The position numbers and the translations under genes were made by a program. A DNA stretch of 64,000 nt from Styela clava (lineage: Eukaryota; Chordata; Ascidiacea; Stolidobranchia; Styelidae), in assembly GCF_964204865.1 (NCBI RefSeq), contig NC_135259.1, positions 7,822,974 through 7,886,973 on the forward strand, given 5' to 3'. Shown here in pieces: positions 38,035 through 50,858 of the stretch; within the stretch, counting starts at the first letter, position 1, and every line of letters starts with the position of its first letter. The notes under the pieces are model-generated. The model had not been told where the DNA came from and ran no database searches. It saw only the letters and a list, made by a program, of their open reading frames with translations.

Positions 38035-38454
38035 TTCTTTGTCGCAATTGCAATGAAATTTCCAACTGATAAAGCAAACGAGAAGCAAAATGTAGAATAA
38101 TTGAAATTTAAAAGTAATAAACTACGCGATAAGGATATATGCACCATAAATTTGTGTCTTTCAAATCTACGGTGCGGTTTCTATTATGCCTAAAGTATCT
38201 CCTTTACGTAACAGCGCATCGGCTTTCTTATCATTTTAAAAACTTGATAGTATTATCATTATCTTACTGAACTAGGTAGTCATACTCTTTCTTTAAGTTG
38301 TCATTCGTGTTTTGTATGAAGAACTCATATTTGTTATCGAATTTATTACAATTTAACCTTTATATATTGCACTATTTTGTTTACAAATATCGATAACTCC
38401 ATGCGTTACGATTTTCTCAGTCAAAGCACTTTAGGAATAAACTTTAAAACTCAT

Positions 38455-38514
38455 CTTTGTAGAATAATTTGAAGAAGCAATATGATATACTACCGACAAT
38501 CATCTCTTTATATA
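38455..38514 (-). promoter_or_regulatory. Promoter of gene C1 with kB-like upstream site
   Basis: TATATAA at 38514-38508. About 37 bp upstream on the minus strand lies tcgggaaatccggaaatga (gggaaatcc at 38551-38559), close to the Rel/NF-kB consensus and overlapping an Ets-like CCGGAAAT. The expected exon-1 donor GT is AT here. Confidence 0.5.
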
Positions 38515-38842
38515 GTTTTAATGTTCAAATTTTTTCATTACGTTTAAATCGGGAAATCCGGAAATGAATGATTAAATAAAAGCTTCCGACTGTGCATCTC
38601 TTTTTTTACCGACTGTTTTCTATTTACCTCCCTGTTCATGCGATCACATACCTATTGAACGAAACGTATGCATACAATTTCGAGTGCAGGCGTACCAAAG
38701 ATTATTTTCGCATAGTTTCAGATAAGTTCAAACAGTTCAAACTTACCCATGATTTAGATCTGTAATTAACTGGCATCCAAAGAAATACTGATATATATTA
38801 CTTATATTTTTACTATACGACTGTAGTATTATATGAAAGTAA

Positions 38843-39296
38843 AATGATTCGATTTTCAATAAAGCTCTCACTCGATCAAGTATTTAGTTGTTTTAATTTG
38901 GACAGGTGCGCTGTTTCCGGATGTGATTAAAGTGCTGAGATTAATGAGCGATAAACAAAACGGATATCATTTGGTTGCATACAGAAATCTTCCATGTTTA
39001 ATATTCAGAAGTTTCCAGATTTTATAAAGATATGAATTTATATTCATAATTTCCAACGACCATCATTTCAAACAAGATGTAAGAAATGGAATTGAGAGTA
39101 ACACTGATAAACTGAGGCTCTTCCAATCATATTATCTCTTTTCGTATGCGTTTCATTATCTGTCAAAATGTCTTATAGCAAATAAAGCGTTTTTTTTTCA
39201 ATATTTCCCTCTGTTTTCATGAGTATTTTCTTTTCAGCTTTCCCTGAATTACACAAGAATATTGAACTGGAAATAGTTGCAAATGTGTATATTTAA
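38843..39296 (+). CDS. Family-2 candidate gene, spacer C1
   Basis: Three exon-like blocks are open in one consistent frame. Exon a ends at 38879 (NDSIFNKALTRS). Exon b is 38906-39027 after ggacag: ALFPDVIKVLRLMSDKQN, then GYHLVAYRNLPC, with a TAA at 39025. Exon c is 39238-39296 after tttcag: FPELHKNIELEIVANVYI and TAA. The a-b gap would be a 26-nt intron, very short for an animal. No start codon or signal peptide was identified. It lies head-to-head with gene C1. The protein-like composition and recurrence in other copies argue for coding. Function is unknown. Confidence 0.35.
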
Positions 39297-39794
39297 GTTC
39301 TCCTATTGTTTCTTCATATTACTCATGATATTCAAATAAATAATTAAATTGACAGCAACGTCATACGACAACATTGTTTTGACCTGGGTCCTATTTTATC
39401 ATTGGGTAGAAGTCAGGCTGAGTTGCAGTTGTTATAATTTGTTTGAGGTATATTATATAAAGATGAAATGCAGTTAATGGCGTTTTTAGTTATTTTAAAT
39501 AATGTTCAAATAAATAAAACATGTTGCCCGACACAAAAACATACAGTGTTAATTAAACGAAAAGTGCATAGCATACAGTGCTAATAAATTGATCTACATA
39601 AATCCGATAAATCATGTCGAAAACAATATGAAAAATGATATTTTGTTTTTTCCAACACACAAGCACACACATTATAAATTCGATTTCAATGAATGTTTTG
39701 GATTCTCTTTGAATTTTGAAACTGTTCTATGGTCTCTCAAAGCAAGATCTCAATCACTAAATTAGGTTTAAAATTACAAGACGCACCTAGGATC

Positions 39795-39910
39795 ACGGAA
39801 CTAGTTCGAAATAACCGGTACTCCGGGGCCATACGAATTATGGCTTCGGAGCTCCATTTTTCTAATTCGTAGCTGAGCTCCAGCTGTGGCTCTGTAACCA
39901 TTAACGTGTT
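39795..39910. repeat. Interspersed repeat rich in ctccgg/gagctcc
   Basis: The segment cggtactccggggcc ... cttcggagctccattt ... gagctccagctgtggctctg recurs at about 46850, 54490 and 57245. It is probably a small non-autonomous element carried along by the array and also present independently at 57 kb. Confidence 0.5.
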
Positions 39911-40814
39911 TAGGTGTTACCAGTGACACAGCCAGCAGGATTCTCAAAAGAAGGGTGTAATGAATTCCAAAAAATTTCCTCGGTTAATCGCTCGTTTGAA
40001 GATCCGATTTTTCAGTGTATAAGCAATGATTTTACTGCCATATTAATTATTCAATCAATGACAACTACGGAAATTCGAATCATCTATCTATGTTAAATCA
40101 ATTTTTGTCGTCGTGGATTTACGACAACATCATTATTTTAAAATACCCCGGCAATATGCTTGTTTAATTAAACTGCCGCATTATATTTAGTTCTGATAAT
40201 TATTTTTGCGACCTTGCGATTTGTTATTCTGAGTTTACAATTTAATTTAGTACAATAAAAATATATATAAAGTATATCAAAAACATATATTCATCGCCTG
40301 GAAATCCCCGCGAAAAGACTTATGAAACAGTCGCCACGATCACGCGATTCATTAGAAGAGCCGACTTTTTCACCGGATAATGATTTTTTTTGGTTGCCTA
40401 TTTAAAATTCTTGGCATATAATTGACTTGTGTTCAATGTAAACCGCATTTGCATTGACGTGCGGAAAAATAAAAGCATCACGTCTTTAAAATACCATGAC
40501 ATCACGGACATAGAAATGTGTGCTAAAGTACCTTATTATATTTTTTTTTGATTCATATTTGGCGAGATCGACAAATCTGAGCTGTTTTCGCAATATTGGT
40601 CACTCCTTTGGTCTATTGTATTCCTTAATTTGAAGACTATTCTGTAATATAGTAGCTATATATCCCTATAATATATATTTAAACCAGACCAAACTCCAAA
40701 CATCGATCGGCTGATGCTCATTTTTATTTTAGAATTGTACAAAATAACTGTGTTAATTTTATTGTCATTTGTTGATTAAATGATTATTTTAATGAAATTG
40801 TGTTCTCGATAAGT

Positions 40815-41382
40815 TCATCCAGCAAAAGTTCTGTGTCTGCGATTTGAAAGCATCTGAAAACTTCCCCTTCGGCCTGTAAAGACAAAATTTTTGAAGAACT
40901 GTTGAAACCACTCGAAATAGCTTATTTTTTCAATCAATCAATGCATATACATAGACGGGTACAAAATAATTGTTGTAAAACTGTAATAGTTAGCTGTATA
41001 TGTCACAATAATAATGACATTGTCAAACTTTCTGTCAATATATTGATCGTTTTAAAAGTACTAGAAAAGATGAATAAAAATATATTTTCGTAAATTACTG
41101 AAAATAGATCATTCAAAAAATCGTTTCCAGTCGATAACAAGCTGATTCAAATAACATAATCATGACTCATGGTTAGTAAACAAAACTTTCAGAACGATTA
41201 GAGTATAATGTTATATGAAATCTAATTCAATGACGTATAGATAGGTGTTCTGCATAAGTAACATCGACAAATCAGCAGAAATAAATTTTCTATTTATTTG
41301 CTTATAATTTCTTACCTTCAATAGATACAATCCACAGTACCAGCACGATGAAAACGACAATTTTTCTTAAGAGAGGTCCCAT
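40815..41382 (-). CDS. Secreted Arg-rich peptide gene B3
   Basis: ATG at 41382. Exon-2 CDS is 41316-41382, with signal peptide MGPLLRKIVVFIVLVLW...SIE and donor G|GTAAGA. Exon 3 starts at 40873 and encodes RRGSFQM, then NRRHRTFAG, with TGA at 40815. One Arg of the cluster is His (CAC for CGC). The usual exon-2 acceptor (catcag) is deleted. A nearby cttcttag could substitute. Promoter at 41818-41869. Confidence 0.65.
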
Positions 41383-41817
41383 TTTTTTGACGCAGTTGCA
41401 AGGAACTTTCTAAGAAGCAGACAAAAACAAATTTAAAACTTTAAAAAATTAAAATGATTATTGAAATATGAAAAGTGATAAAACACGCTAACGGGAATAT
41501 ATGCACAAAAATCATGCAAAATGCAAAAATGTCTTTCAAATCTCGATGTGGTGTCTATTATGCTCGAAGTATCTCCTTGACATAACAGCCCATCGGCTTC
41601 TTTGTCATTTCAAAAACTTGATATTTCATCATTATATTACTGAAATAGGTAGTCTTACCATGTTTTAAGTTAATTGCTCATATTTGTTATCGTATTAATT
41701 ACAGAGAAACTAAATCCTTATATATATTTTGCATACAAAAATCGCTTACGCTATGCATCTTTGGTTTTCTTAGACATAGTAGATTAAGAATAATCTTCAA
41801 AACTCACTTTTATAGAA

Positions 41818-41869
41818 TACTATGAAGAAGTAATATAATATATATCAGCAGCAATCATCTTTTTATATA
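41818..41869 (-). promoter_or_regulatory. Promoter and non-coding exon 1 of gene B3
   Basis: TATATAA at 41869-41863 and exon-1 donor AAA|GTGAGT. The upstream flank has a small internal duplication (aaatcgggaaattaaatcgg) at about 41895. Confidence 0.6.
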
Positions 41870-42198
41870 GTTTTATTGCTCTATTTTTTATGTTTAAATC
41901 GGGAAATTAAATCGGGAACCTCTTAAATAACCGCTTTCGCTGTGCACACATGCTATTATTTCACCTGCCTGTTCATGCGATTAAATATTTATTGAAAGAA
42001 GCGGATGCAAACAATTTTGAATGCGGGCGGACGAAAGATTTATTTTCGTCAATTTCCAGAAAAGATCAAACATCAAATCAATATCATACTTACTCGTGAT
42101 TTTAATGTGGTATTAACTTGCATCCAACGTGACTAATTCTTCTTACACTATATATCCCCGGGAAATACTTGTATAATTATATAATAATTGTATTTATA

Positions 42199-42280
42199 TA
42201 CAGGGTCTGCTAAAAAAATGTCACCATTCTATACATTGACAGAATAAACAAAACGGTAACATTTTTTGGCCCACCCTGTA
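42199..42280. mobile_element. Short palindromic MITE-like element
   Basis: cagggtctgc at 42201 and ccaccctgta at 42271-42280. One side of the palindrome is partly degraded (acattgacagaataaac). Confidence 0.6.
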
Positions 42281-43684
42281 TATATATGTCTTTATATATT
42301 TGTTACTACACTGCAAAATTTATTGGTGTTCTCATATTTTAATTTTATTTTTCCTGTCATGGGCTTAATAAATGATGCATTTTTTACCGAAGCTCCCAGC
42401 ACTGGATTGAGAGTTTTGCATTTTGTTGTTTTAGTTAGGTTAGGGGCGCAGGTGCTCCCTGATGTGATAAATATGTAACTGAAATCAATAAGCGATAAAC
42501 AAAACAGAAATCATTTGGTTGAATACAGAAATCGTCCATGGTTATCATCCAGACGTTTCCATTTTCTATAAAAGATAATAAATAGCTCATGCATTGATAA
42601 TTTCCATTGATCTCACTTCAAACAACATGTAAGAATATAAGTGAGCAATATCAACTGAGTAATTGAGGTCTTTTCTATCATAATATTTTAATTGCATGTG
42701 TGTTTTTTTTGCTCTGCCAAATGGATTTATAGCGAATAAACAAATCGTTTATTTTTTTTTTACTATAACATGAATCTCCATCTGTTTTCTCCATCTGTAT
42801 TTTTGTTATCAGCTTTCATGGATCCACACAAGAACAATGAACTGAAAATAGTTGTCAATGAGTATATTTGGTTTTACTTTCGTTTCTTCATATTACTCAC
42901 GAATTCAAAATCGGAAATTCTCCGCGGTTAAGCGCTTGTATAAAAAGCCGAGTTTTTCAGCGTATAAAGAATTGTTTTTCTGTCGCGTAAAATATTCAAT
43001 CCAGGATAACTTCGAGAAATTAAACTGTCTTTCTATGTTAAATTAATTGTCGTTGTCGTTGATTTACGACATCATCCCCACGCCAAAATACAGCGGCAAT
43101 ATGCGGGCGTAAAAATTTGAGATAAACTGCCAGATTATAATTAGTTTAATTTTGTGACCTTGCGATTTTGTTATCCGGAAAGTACAATTTAATTTAGTAG
43201 AATAAAAATACATGTAAAATATATTAGGATATCAAAAACATATATTCATCGCCCCGAAATCCCCGCGGAAAGGTTTCTGAAACAGTCGCCACGTTCACGC
43301 CACTCATTAGAAGAGTCGACTTTTTGACTAGATAATAATATTTCGTTGCTCAGAGTAATCAATCTATGACCGATACGGGCACATTTAAAATGGTTGATTC
43401 ATAATTAAATTGTGTTCAATGTAACTCGCACTTTCATCGATTTGGGGAAAAATTAAATGAATTCTATTCTAAAATGCCATGGCAATTCTTGGGCATAAAA
43501 ATGTGTGCTAAAGTGCAAGATTATCTCTTGTTCTGACTCAAATTTTGCAAATTTGACGACCTTCAGCAGTTCTTTCATTATCGACTTTGCTCTATCGCAA
43601 TGCTGGCGACTGAGAATATTTTTGTTAAGCTATCAAGGTTAGAAAAATTTACAAATCTATAACGAAATCCTACATAGTGAAATG

Positions 43685-43849
43685 TATAAAAGGTACACAA
43701 TTGACTGCATGTCGATTTCAGTGATGTGGCTTCTAAATTCAACCAATCAGAATGTGTGTCACAGGCACACAAATTATCCATGCCATAAAAGCGTTTTCTT
43801 TCGTGCGTGCAGCACAAAATGTATTTATTATCGTCCTACATATGTTTAG
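43685..43849 (+). CDS. Candidate small Cys-pattern ORF with TATA/initiator (X2)
   Basis: The best-preserved copy: TATAAAAGG at 43685, then the same initiator, ATG at 43724 and TAG at 43847. Its 41 codons contain MWLLNSTNQNVC, HTNYPCHK, FFRACSTKC and YYRPTYV, with all four Cys at spacing 7-8-3. Compared with X1 there are several replacements and a codon deletion, yet the frame is kept. Confidence 0.35.
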   Translation, partial: YKRYTIDCMSISVMWLLNSTNQNVCHRHTNYPCHKSVFFRACSTKCIYYRPTYV

Positions 43850-44628
43850 GGAAATTTCGACTTAGCTAGTATAAACACCGACGTAAAGATTTTTAAGGTC
43901 TAAATAACCCGTCACGCCGACAGAAACAACCAGCGATTTTGACGAATGCAATCGCACGAGTTATCAACAATTTTATAATCTTTTGAAAATTTTGAAAAAC
44001 GAGAGTTTTGAACCCATTTCTGGTAGCTCTATCTGATATGGTAAGCTTAATTCCAGCTTCGTCTCTCCAGCCCCGGTCACGAAAGCACAGAGAAAGGGAT
44101 TAATGTTCGTACTTGTCTATACGTATTGTTTTTTCATCGATCCGTATAACTTATAAATTCCCAACAAACTACGGAAGATTAATTACGTTATGTAGGGTAT
44201 TTCACAATATTCGCAATTCCACAATATTATTATCACCAATCCATTACAAAAAAATAAAGAAAAAATCTTCTGGCCACCTTTGGCTTGTTGAACCAAAACC
44301 ATCCATCAGGTTAAAGTCTTTTGTTCAATAATCTTAATAATCTGTTCTTAATCTTCAATTCTGAACCCAATTCTAAGAAGAACTAATTATATTGTGCATT
44401 TTTTTTTATAAAAAGTTCTACTGTGTTCCTTACTTCGAAGACTATTCTGTAATCTGGGAGCAATATTTTCCTAGAAACAGTATTGGAATCAAATCGAACT
44501 CTAACTATCGATCGGCTGACATTCATGCGCCTTTTTATATAAAAATCGTACAAATAACTTTGCAAATTTTCTTTTCTTTTATTGAAGGCTATATTTCATT
44601 AATAAAAATAGTATTCTTGATAAGTTCA

Positions 44629-45280
44629 TCAAAAGCGACGTCTGCCGTATCTCGAAAGGATCTGAAACCTTTTCCTTCGTCCTGTGGAGACAAAACAAAG
44701 AAATATTGCGTAAAGTTTCGTCTTCTCAAATTCATTTAATAATAATTATTTTGTCCAATTCTGTTTAGACGAAATAATGCAGTATTCTAAATTGTATGAA
44801 GGGCTGTTGTATTCACTCAAATTAGCCGATTATTTTTTTAATCATGCATATAAGCTACATAGCTTTGTTCAAAGGCACACGAAATAGTGTAATAATGTAA
44901 TAAATAGCTACGTATCACATTAAAATTGTCATTGTCAAACTTTCTTTCAATATCTTAATCCTTTTAATGTGAATAAAAATATATTTTTTAAATTACTAAA
45001 ATTAAATTATTCGAAAAATTGTTTCCAGTCATTAATAGGTTGATTCAAATAGAATATGATCTATGATTAGTAAACTAATTTTTTTTTAGAACGATTAGAG
45101 ATTAATGTTATATGAGGTCTAATTCAATCACGTATATGTTGGTGGTCTGTACAAGTATTATGTACAAAGCACTTAAATATGTTTTCTATTCATTTGCCCA
45201 TAATTCCCTATACCTTCAATAGATACGATCCACAGTGCCAGCACGACGAAAACGACAATTTTTCTTAGTATGGGTCCCAT
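44629..45280 (-). CDS. Secreted Arg-rich peptide gene C2
   Basis: ATG at 45280. Exon 2 is 45311-45214, with signal peptide MGPILRKIVVFVVLALW...SIE and donor G|GTATAG (weaker than in the other copies). Exon 3 starts at 44681: RRKRFQILSRY, then GRRRF, with TGA at 44629 and AATAAA at 44578-44583. A 3-bp in-frame insertion adds Gly before the RRR cluster compared with C1, and the peptide frame is maintained. Promoter at 45625-45686. Confidence 0.65.
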
Positions 45281-45624
45281 TTCTTTGTCGCAATTGCAAT
45301 GAAATTTCCAACTGATAAAGCAAACGAAAAGCAAAATGTAAAATAATTGAAATTTAAAAGTAATAAACCACGCGATAAGGATATATGCACCATAAATTTG
45401 TGTATTCCAAATCTACGGTGCGGTTTCTATTATGCCTAAAGTATCTCCTTTACGTAACAGCGCATCGGTTTTCTTATCATTTTAAAAACTTGATAGTATT
45501 TTCAAACTCATATTTGTTATCGAATTCATGACAATTTAATCTTTATATATTGCACTGTTTTGTTTACTCCATGCGTTACAATTTTCTCAGTCAAAGCACA
45601 TTAGGAATAAACTATAAAACTCAC

Positions 45625-45731
45625 CTTTGTAGAATACTTTGAAGAAGCAATATGATATATACCACCAGCAACCATCTTTTTATATAGTTTTGATGTTCAA
45701 ATTTTTTCATTACGTTTAAATCGGGAAATCC
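45625..45731 (-). promoter_or_regulatory. Promoter of gene C2 with kB-like site
   Basis: TATATAA at 45686-45680, exon-1 donor AAAG|GTGAGT at 45625/45624, and gggaaatcc at 45723-45731 upstream on the minus strand. Confidence 0.6.
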
Positions 45732-46022
45732 GGAAATGAATGATTAAATAAAAGCTTCCGACTGTGCATCCCTTTTTTTACCGACTGTTATTCATTTACC
45801 TTCCTGTTCATGCGATCACATACCTATTGAACGAAACGTATGCATATAATTTCGAATGCAGGCGTACCAAGGATTATTTTCGCCAAGTTTCAGATAAGTT
45901 CAAACGGTATATCAACGTCATACTTTCCGTGATTTAGATCTGTAATTAACTGGCATCCAAAGAAATACTGATATATATTACTTATATTTTTACTATACGA
46001 CTGTAGTATTATATGAAAGTAA

Positions 46023-46475
46023 AATGATTCGATTTTCAATAAAGCTCTCACCCGATCAAGTATTTAGTTGTTTTAATTTGGACAGGTGCGCTGTTTCCGG
46101 ATGTGATTAAAGTGCTGAAATTAATGAGCGATAAACAAAACAGATATCATTTGGTTGCATACAGAAATCTTCCATGTTTAATATTCAGACGTTTCCAGAT
46201 TTTATAAAGATATTAATTTATATTCATAATTTCCAACGACCATCATTTCAAACAAGATGTAAGAAATGGAATTGAGAGTAACACTGATAAACTGAGGCTC
46301 TTCCAATCATATTATCTCTTTTCGTATGCGTTTCATTATCTGCCAAAATGTCTTATAGCAAATAAAGCGTTTTTTTTTCAATATTTCCCTCTGTTTTATG
46401 AGTATTTTCTTTTCAGCTTTTCCTGAACTACACAAGAACATTGAACTGGAAATAGTTGCAAATGTGTATATTTAA
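46023..46475 (+). CDS. Family-2 candidate gene, spacer C2
   Basis: Exon a ends at 46059. Exon b is 46086-46207: ALFPDVIKVLKLMSDKQN, then RYHLVAYRNLPC, and TAA. Exon c is 46417-46475: FPELHKNIELEIVANVYI, TAA. All blocks are intact. The differences from the 38.9-kb copy are few and keep the frame. Confidence 0.35.
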
Positions 46476-47828
46476 GTTTTCCTATTGTTTCTTCATATTA
46501 CTCATGATATTCAAATAAATAATTAAATTGACAGCAACGTCATCCGACAACATTGTTTTGACCTGGGTCCTATTTTATCATTGGGTAGAAGTCAGGCTGA
46601 GTTGCAGTTGTTATAATTTGTTTGAGGTATATTATATAAAGATGAAATGCAGTTAATGGCGTTTTTAGTTATTTTAAATAATGTTCAAATTACTAAAACA
46701 TGTTGCCCGACACAAAAACATAAAGTGTTAATTAAAGGAAAAGTGCATAGCATACAGTGCTAACACACATTATAAATTCGATTTCAATGAATGTTTTGGA
46801 TTCTCTTTGAATTTTGGATCTGTTCTATGGTCTCTCAAAGTAAGATCTCATAGCTTCGAAGCTCCATGTTTTTTTTAATTCGGAGATGAGCTCCAGCTGT
46901 GGCTCTGTAACCATTAACGTGATTAGGTGTTACCAGTGACACAGCCAGGATTCTCAAAAGAGGGGGTGATGAATTCCAAAAAATTTCCGCGGTTACTCGC
47001 TCGTTTGAAGATCCGATTTTTTCAGTGTATAATAAATGATTTTACCGTCACGTATTATTCAATCAATGACAACTACGATTTAAATCATCTATGTCTGTTA
47101 AATCAATTTTTGTCGTCGTGGATTTACGACAACATCATTATTTCATAATACCCCGGCAATATGCTTGCTTAATTGAACTGTCGCATAATATCTAGTTCTG
47201 ATAAGTATTTTTGCGACCTTGCGATTTGTTATCCTGAGTGTACAATTTAATTTAATACAATAAAAAAATATATAAAGTATATTAGGATATCAAAAACATA
47301 TATTCATCGCCTGGAAATCCCCGCGGAAAGACTGATGAAACAGTCGCCACGATCACGCGATTCATTAGAAAAACCCCATTTTACACCGGATAATGATTTT
47401 TTGGTTGCCTATTTAAAATTTATGGCATATAATTGACTTGTGTTCAATGTGAACCGCACTTGCATTGAATTGCGGAAAAAATAAAAGCATCACGTCTTTA
47501 AAATACCATGACAATCCACGGACATAGAATTGTGTGCTAAAGTACCAGATTATATCTTGCTTTGATTCATATTTGGCGAGTTCGACAAATCTGAGCTGTT
47601 CTCGCAATACTGGTCACTCCTTTGGTCTATTGTATTCCTTAATTTGAAGACTATTCTGTAATATAGTAGCTATATATCCCTATAATATATATTTAAACCA
47701 GACCAAACTTCAAACATCGATCGGCTGATGCTCATTTTTATTTTAGAATTGTACAAAATAACTGTGTTAATTTTATTGTCATTTGTTGATTAAATGATTA
47801 TTTTATTGAAATTGTGTTCTCGATAAGT

Positions 47829-48276
47829 TCATCCAGCAAAAGTTCTGCGTCTGCGATTTGAAAGCATCTGAAAACTTCCCCTTCGGCCTGTAAAGACAAA
47901 ATTTTTGAAGAACTGTTGAAACCACTCGAAATAGCTTATTTTTTCAATCAATCAATGCATATACATAGACGGGTACAAAATAATTGTTGTAAAACTGTAA
48001 TAGTTAGCTGTATATGTCACAATAATAATGACATTGTCAAACTTTCTGTCAATATCTTGATCGTTTTAAAAGTACTAGAAAAGATGAATAAAATTTATTT
48101 TCGTAAATTACTGAAAATAGATCATTCAAAAAATCGTTTCCAGTCGATAACAAGCTGATTCAAATAACATAATCATGACTATTCTATTTATTTGCTTATA
48201 ATTTCTTACCTTCAATAGATACAATCCACAGTACCAGCACGATGAAAACGACAATTTTTCTTAAGAGAGGTCCCAT
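47829..48276 (-). CDS. Secreted Arg-rich peptide gene B4
   Basis: ATG at 48276. Exon 2 is 48307-48210, with MGPLLRKIVVFIVLVLW...SIE and donor G|GTAAGA. Exon 3 starts at 47887: RRGSFQM, then NRRRRTFAG, with TGA at 47829 and AATAAA at 47802-47807. The intron between them is about 120 bp shorter than in B3, because the segment around the tttagtaaac motif is missing. All splice signals are intact. Promoter at 48717-48778. Confidence 0.7.
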
Positions 48277-48716
48277 TTTTTTGACGCAGTTGCAAGGAAC
48301 TTTCTAACTGATGAAGCAGACAAAAACAAATTTAAGACTTTAAAAAATTAAAATGATTATTGATGTATGAAAAGTGATAAAACACGCTATCGGGAATATA
48401 TGCACAAAAATCTTGCAAAATGCAAAAATGTCTTTCAAATCTCGATGTGGTGTCTATTATGCTCGAAGTATCTCCTTGACATAACAGCCCATCGGCTTTT
48501 TTGTCATTTCAAAAACTTGATATTTCATCATTATATTACTGAAATAGGTAGTCTTACCATGTTTTAAGTTAGTTGCTCATATTTGTTATCGTATTAATTA
48601 CAGAGAAACTAAATCCTTATATATATTTTGCATACAAAAATCGCTTACGCTATGCATCTTTGGTTTTCTTAAACATAGCAGATTAAGAATAATCTTCAAA
48701 ACTCACCTTTATAGAA

Positions 48717-48778
48717 TACTATGAAGAAGTAATATAATATATATCAGCAGCAATCATCTTTTTATATAGTTTTAATGC
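48717..48778 (-). promoter_or_regulatory. Promoter and non-coding exon 1 of gene B4
   Basis: TATATAA at 48778-48772 and exon-1 donor AAAG|GTGAGT at 48717/48716. Confidence 0.65.
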
Positions 48779-49163
48779 TCTATTTTTTATGTTTAGATCG
48801 GGAAATGACCTCTTAAATAACCGCTTCCGCTGTGCACACATGCTATTATTTTACCTGTCTGTTCATGCGATTAAATATTTATTGAAAGAAACGGATGCAA
48901 ACAATTTTGAATGCGGGCGGACGAAAGATTTATTTTCGTGAATTTCCAGAAAAGATCAAACATAAAATCAATGTCATACTTACTCGGGATTTTAATCTGT
49001 TATTAACTTGCATTCAATGTGGCTAATTCCGATTACACATTATTTCACGGGAAAATATTTGGTCAGTAGTTAATAGAAAAATTTTAATATAACCCTGTGA
49101 ATGTTTTGCCGATCACCTCCGAAAATTAATCAAATGATTGTTTCTATTATAATTTAATTTATA

Positions 49164-49241
49164 TACAGGGTCTACAAAAATATGTCACCATTTTATACAT
49201 TCCGAATGTACAAAACGGTAACATTTTTTGGCCCGCCCTGT
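49164..49241. mobile_element. Short palindromic MITE-like element
   Basis: cagggtctac at 49166, gcccgccctg at 49231-49240, flanked by tata. The core palindrome is intact. Confidence 0.65.
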
Positions 49242-50672
49242 ATATATATGTCTTTATATATTTGTTACTACACTGCAAAATTTATTGGTGTTCTCATATT
49301 TTAATTTTATTTTTCCTGTCATAGGCGTAATAAATGATGCAATTTTCACCGAAGCTCCCACTGGATTGAGTATTTTGCATTTTGTTTTTTTAGATAGGTT
49401 AGGGGCGCAGGTGCGCCCTGATGTAATAAATATGTAACTGAAATCAATAAGCCATAAACAAAACAGAAATCATTTGGTTGAATCCAGAAATCGTTCATGA
49501 TTATCATCCAGACGTTTCAATTTTCTATAAAAGAATAATATAAATAGCTCATGCATTGATATTTCTAATGATCATCACTTCAAACAAGATGTAATAATAT
49601 AAGTGAGCAATACCAACTGAGTAATTGTGGTCTTTTCTATCATAATATTTTAATTGCGTGTGTGTTTTTTTGCTATGCCAAATGGATTTATAGCGAATAA
49701 ACAAACCGTTTATTTTTTTTTATACAATAACATGAATCCATCTGTTTTCATTAGTACTTTTGATTTCAGCTTTCATGGATCCACACAAAAACAATGAACT
49801 GGAAATAGTTGTCAATGTGTATATTTGGTTTTACTTTCGTTCCTTCATATTACTCACGAATTCAAAATCGGAAATTCTCCGCGGTTACGCGCTTGTATAA
49901 AAAGCAGAGTTTTGCAGCGTATAAAGAATGGTTTTTCTGTCGCGTAAAATATTCAATCTATGATAACTACGAGAGTTTATACTGTCTTTCTATGTTAAAT
50001 TAATTGTCGTTGTCGTTGATTTACGACATCATCCTCACGCCAAAATACTGCGACATTATGCGGGCGTAAAAATTTGAGATAAACTGCCAGATTATAATTA
50101 GTTTATTTTTGCGACCTTGCGATTTTGTTATCCGGAAAGTACAATTTAATTTAGTACAATAAAAATACATGTAAAGTATATTAGGATATCAAAAACATAT
50201 ATTCATCGCCTCGAAATCCCCGCGGAAAGGTTTCTGAAACAGTAGCCACGTTCACGCCACCAATTAGAAGAGTCGACTTTTTCACTAGATTTTGTTACTC
50301 AGAGTGATCAATCTATGACCGATACGGGCACATTTAAAATGATTGATTCATTATTAAATTGTGTTCAATGTAACCCGCACTTTCATCGACTTGCGGAAAA
50401 AATAAATGAATTAGTATTCTAAAATGCCATGGCAATTCTCGGGCATAAAAATGTGTGCTAAAGTGCAAGATTATCTCTTGTTTTGACTCATATTTTGCGA
50501 ATTTGACGACTTTGATCAGTTCTTTCATTATCGACTTTGCTCTATCGCAATGCTGGCGATTGAGAATATTTTGTTAAGCTATCAAGGTTAGAAAAATCCC
50601 CAAATCTATATTGAAATCCTACATAGTAAAATGTATAAAAGGTACACAACTGACTGTATGCCGATTTCAGTG

Positions 50673-50801
50673 TTGGTATGGCTTCCAAAGTCAACCAATC
50701 AGAATGTGTGTCAAATGCACACAAATTTGCCATGCCATAAAGGCGTTTTCATTCGTGCGTGCAACACAAAATGTATTTATTATCGTCCTACATATATTTA
50801 G
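50673..50801 (+). pseudogene. Cys-pattern ORF copy X3, start codon lost
   Basis: The frame of the 36704/43724 ORFs continues to TAG at 50799 with all four Cys (NVCQMHTNLPCHK, FIRACNTKC), but the ATG is TTG. A TATA-like tataaaagg (50635) and the initiator remain upstream. Confidence 0.3.
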
Positions 50802-50858
50802 GGAAATTTCTGACTTAGGTAGTATAAACACCGACATAAAGATCTTTACGGTCTAAAT

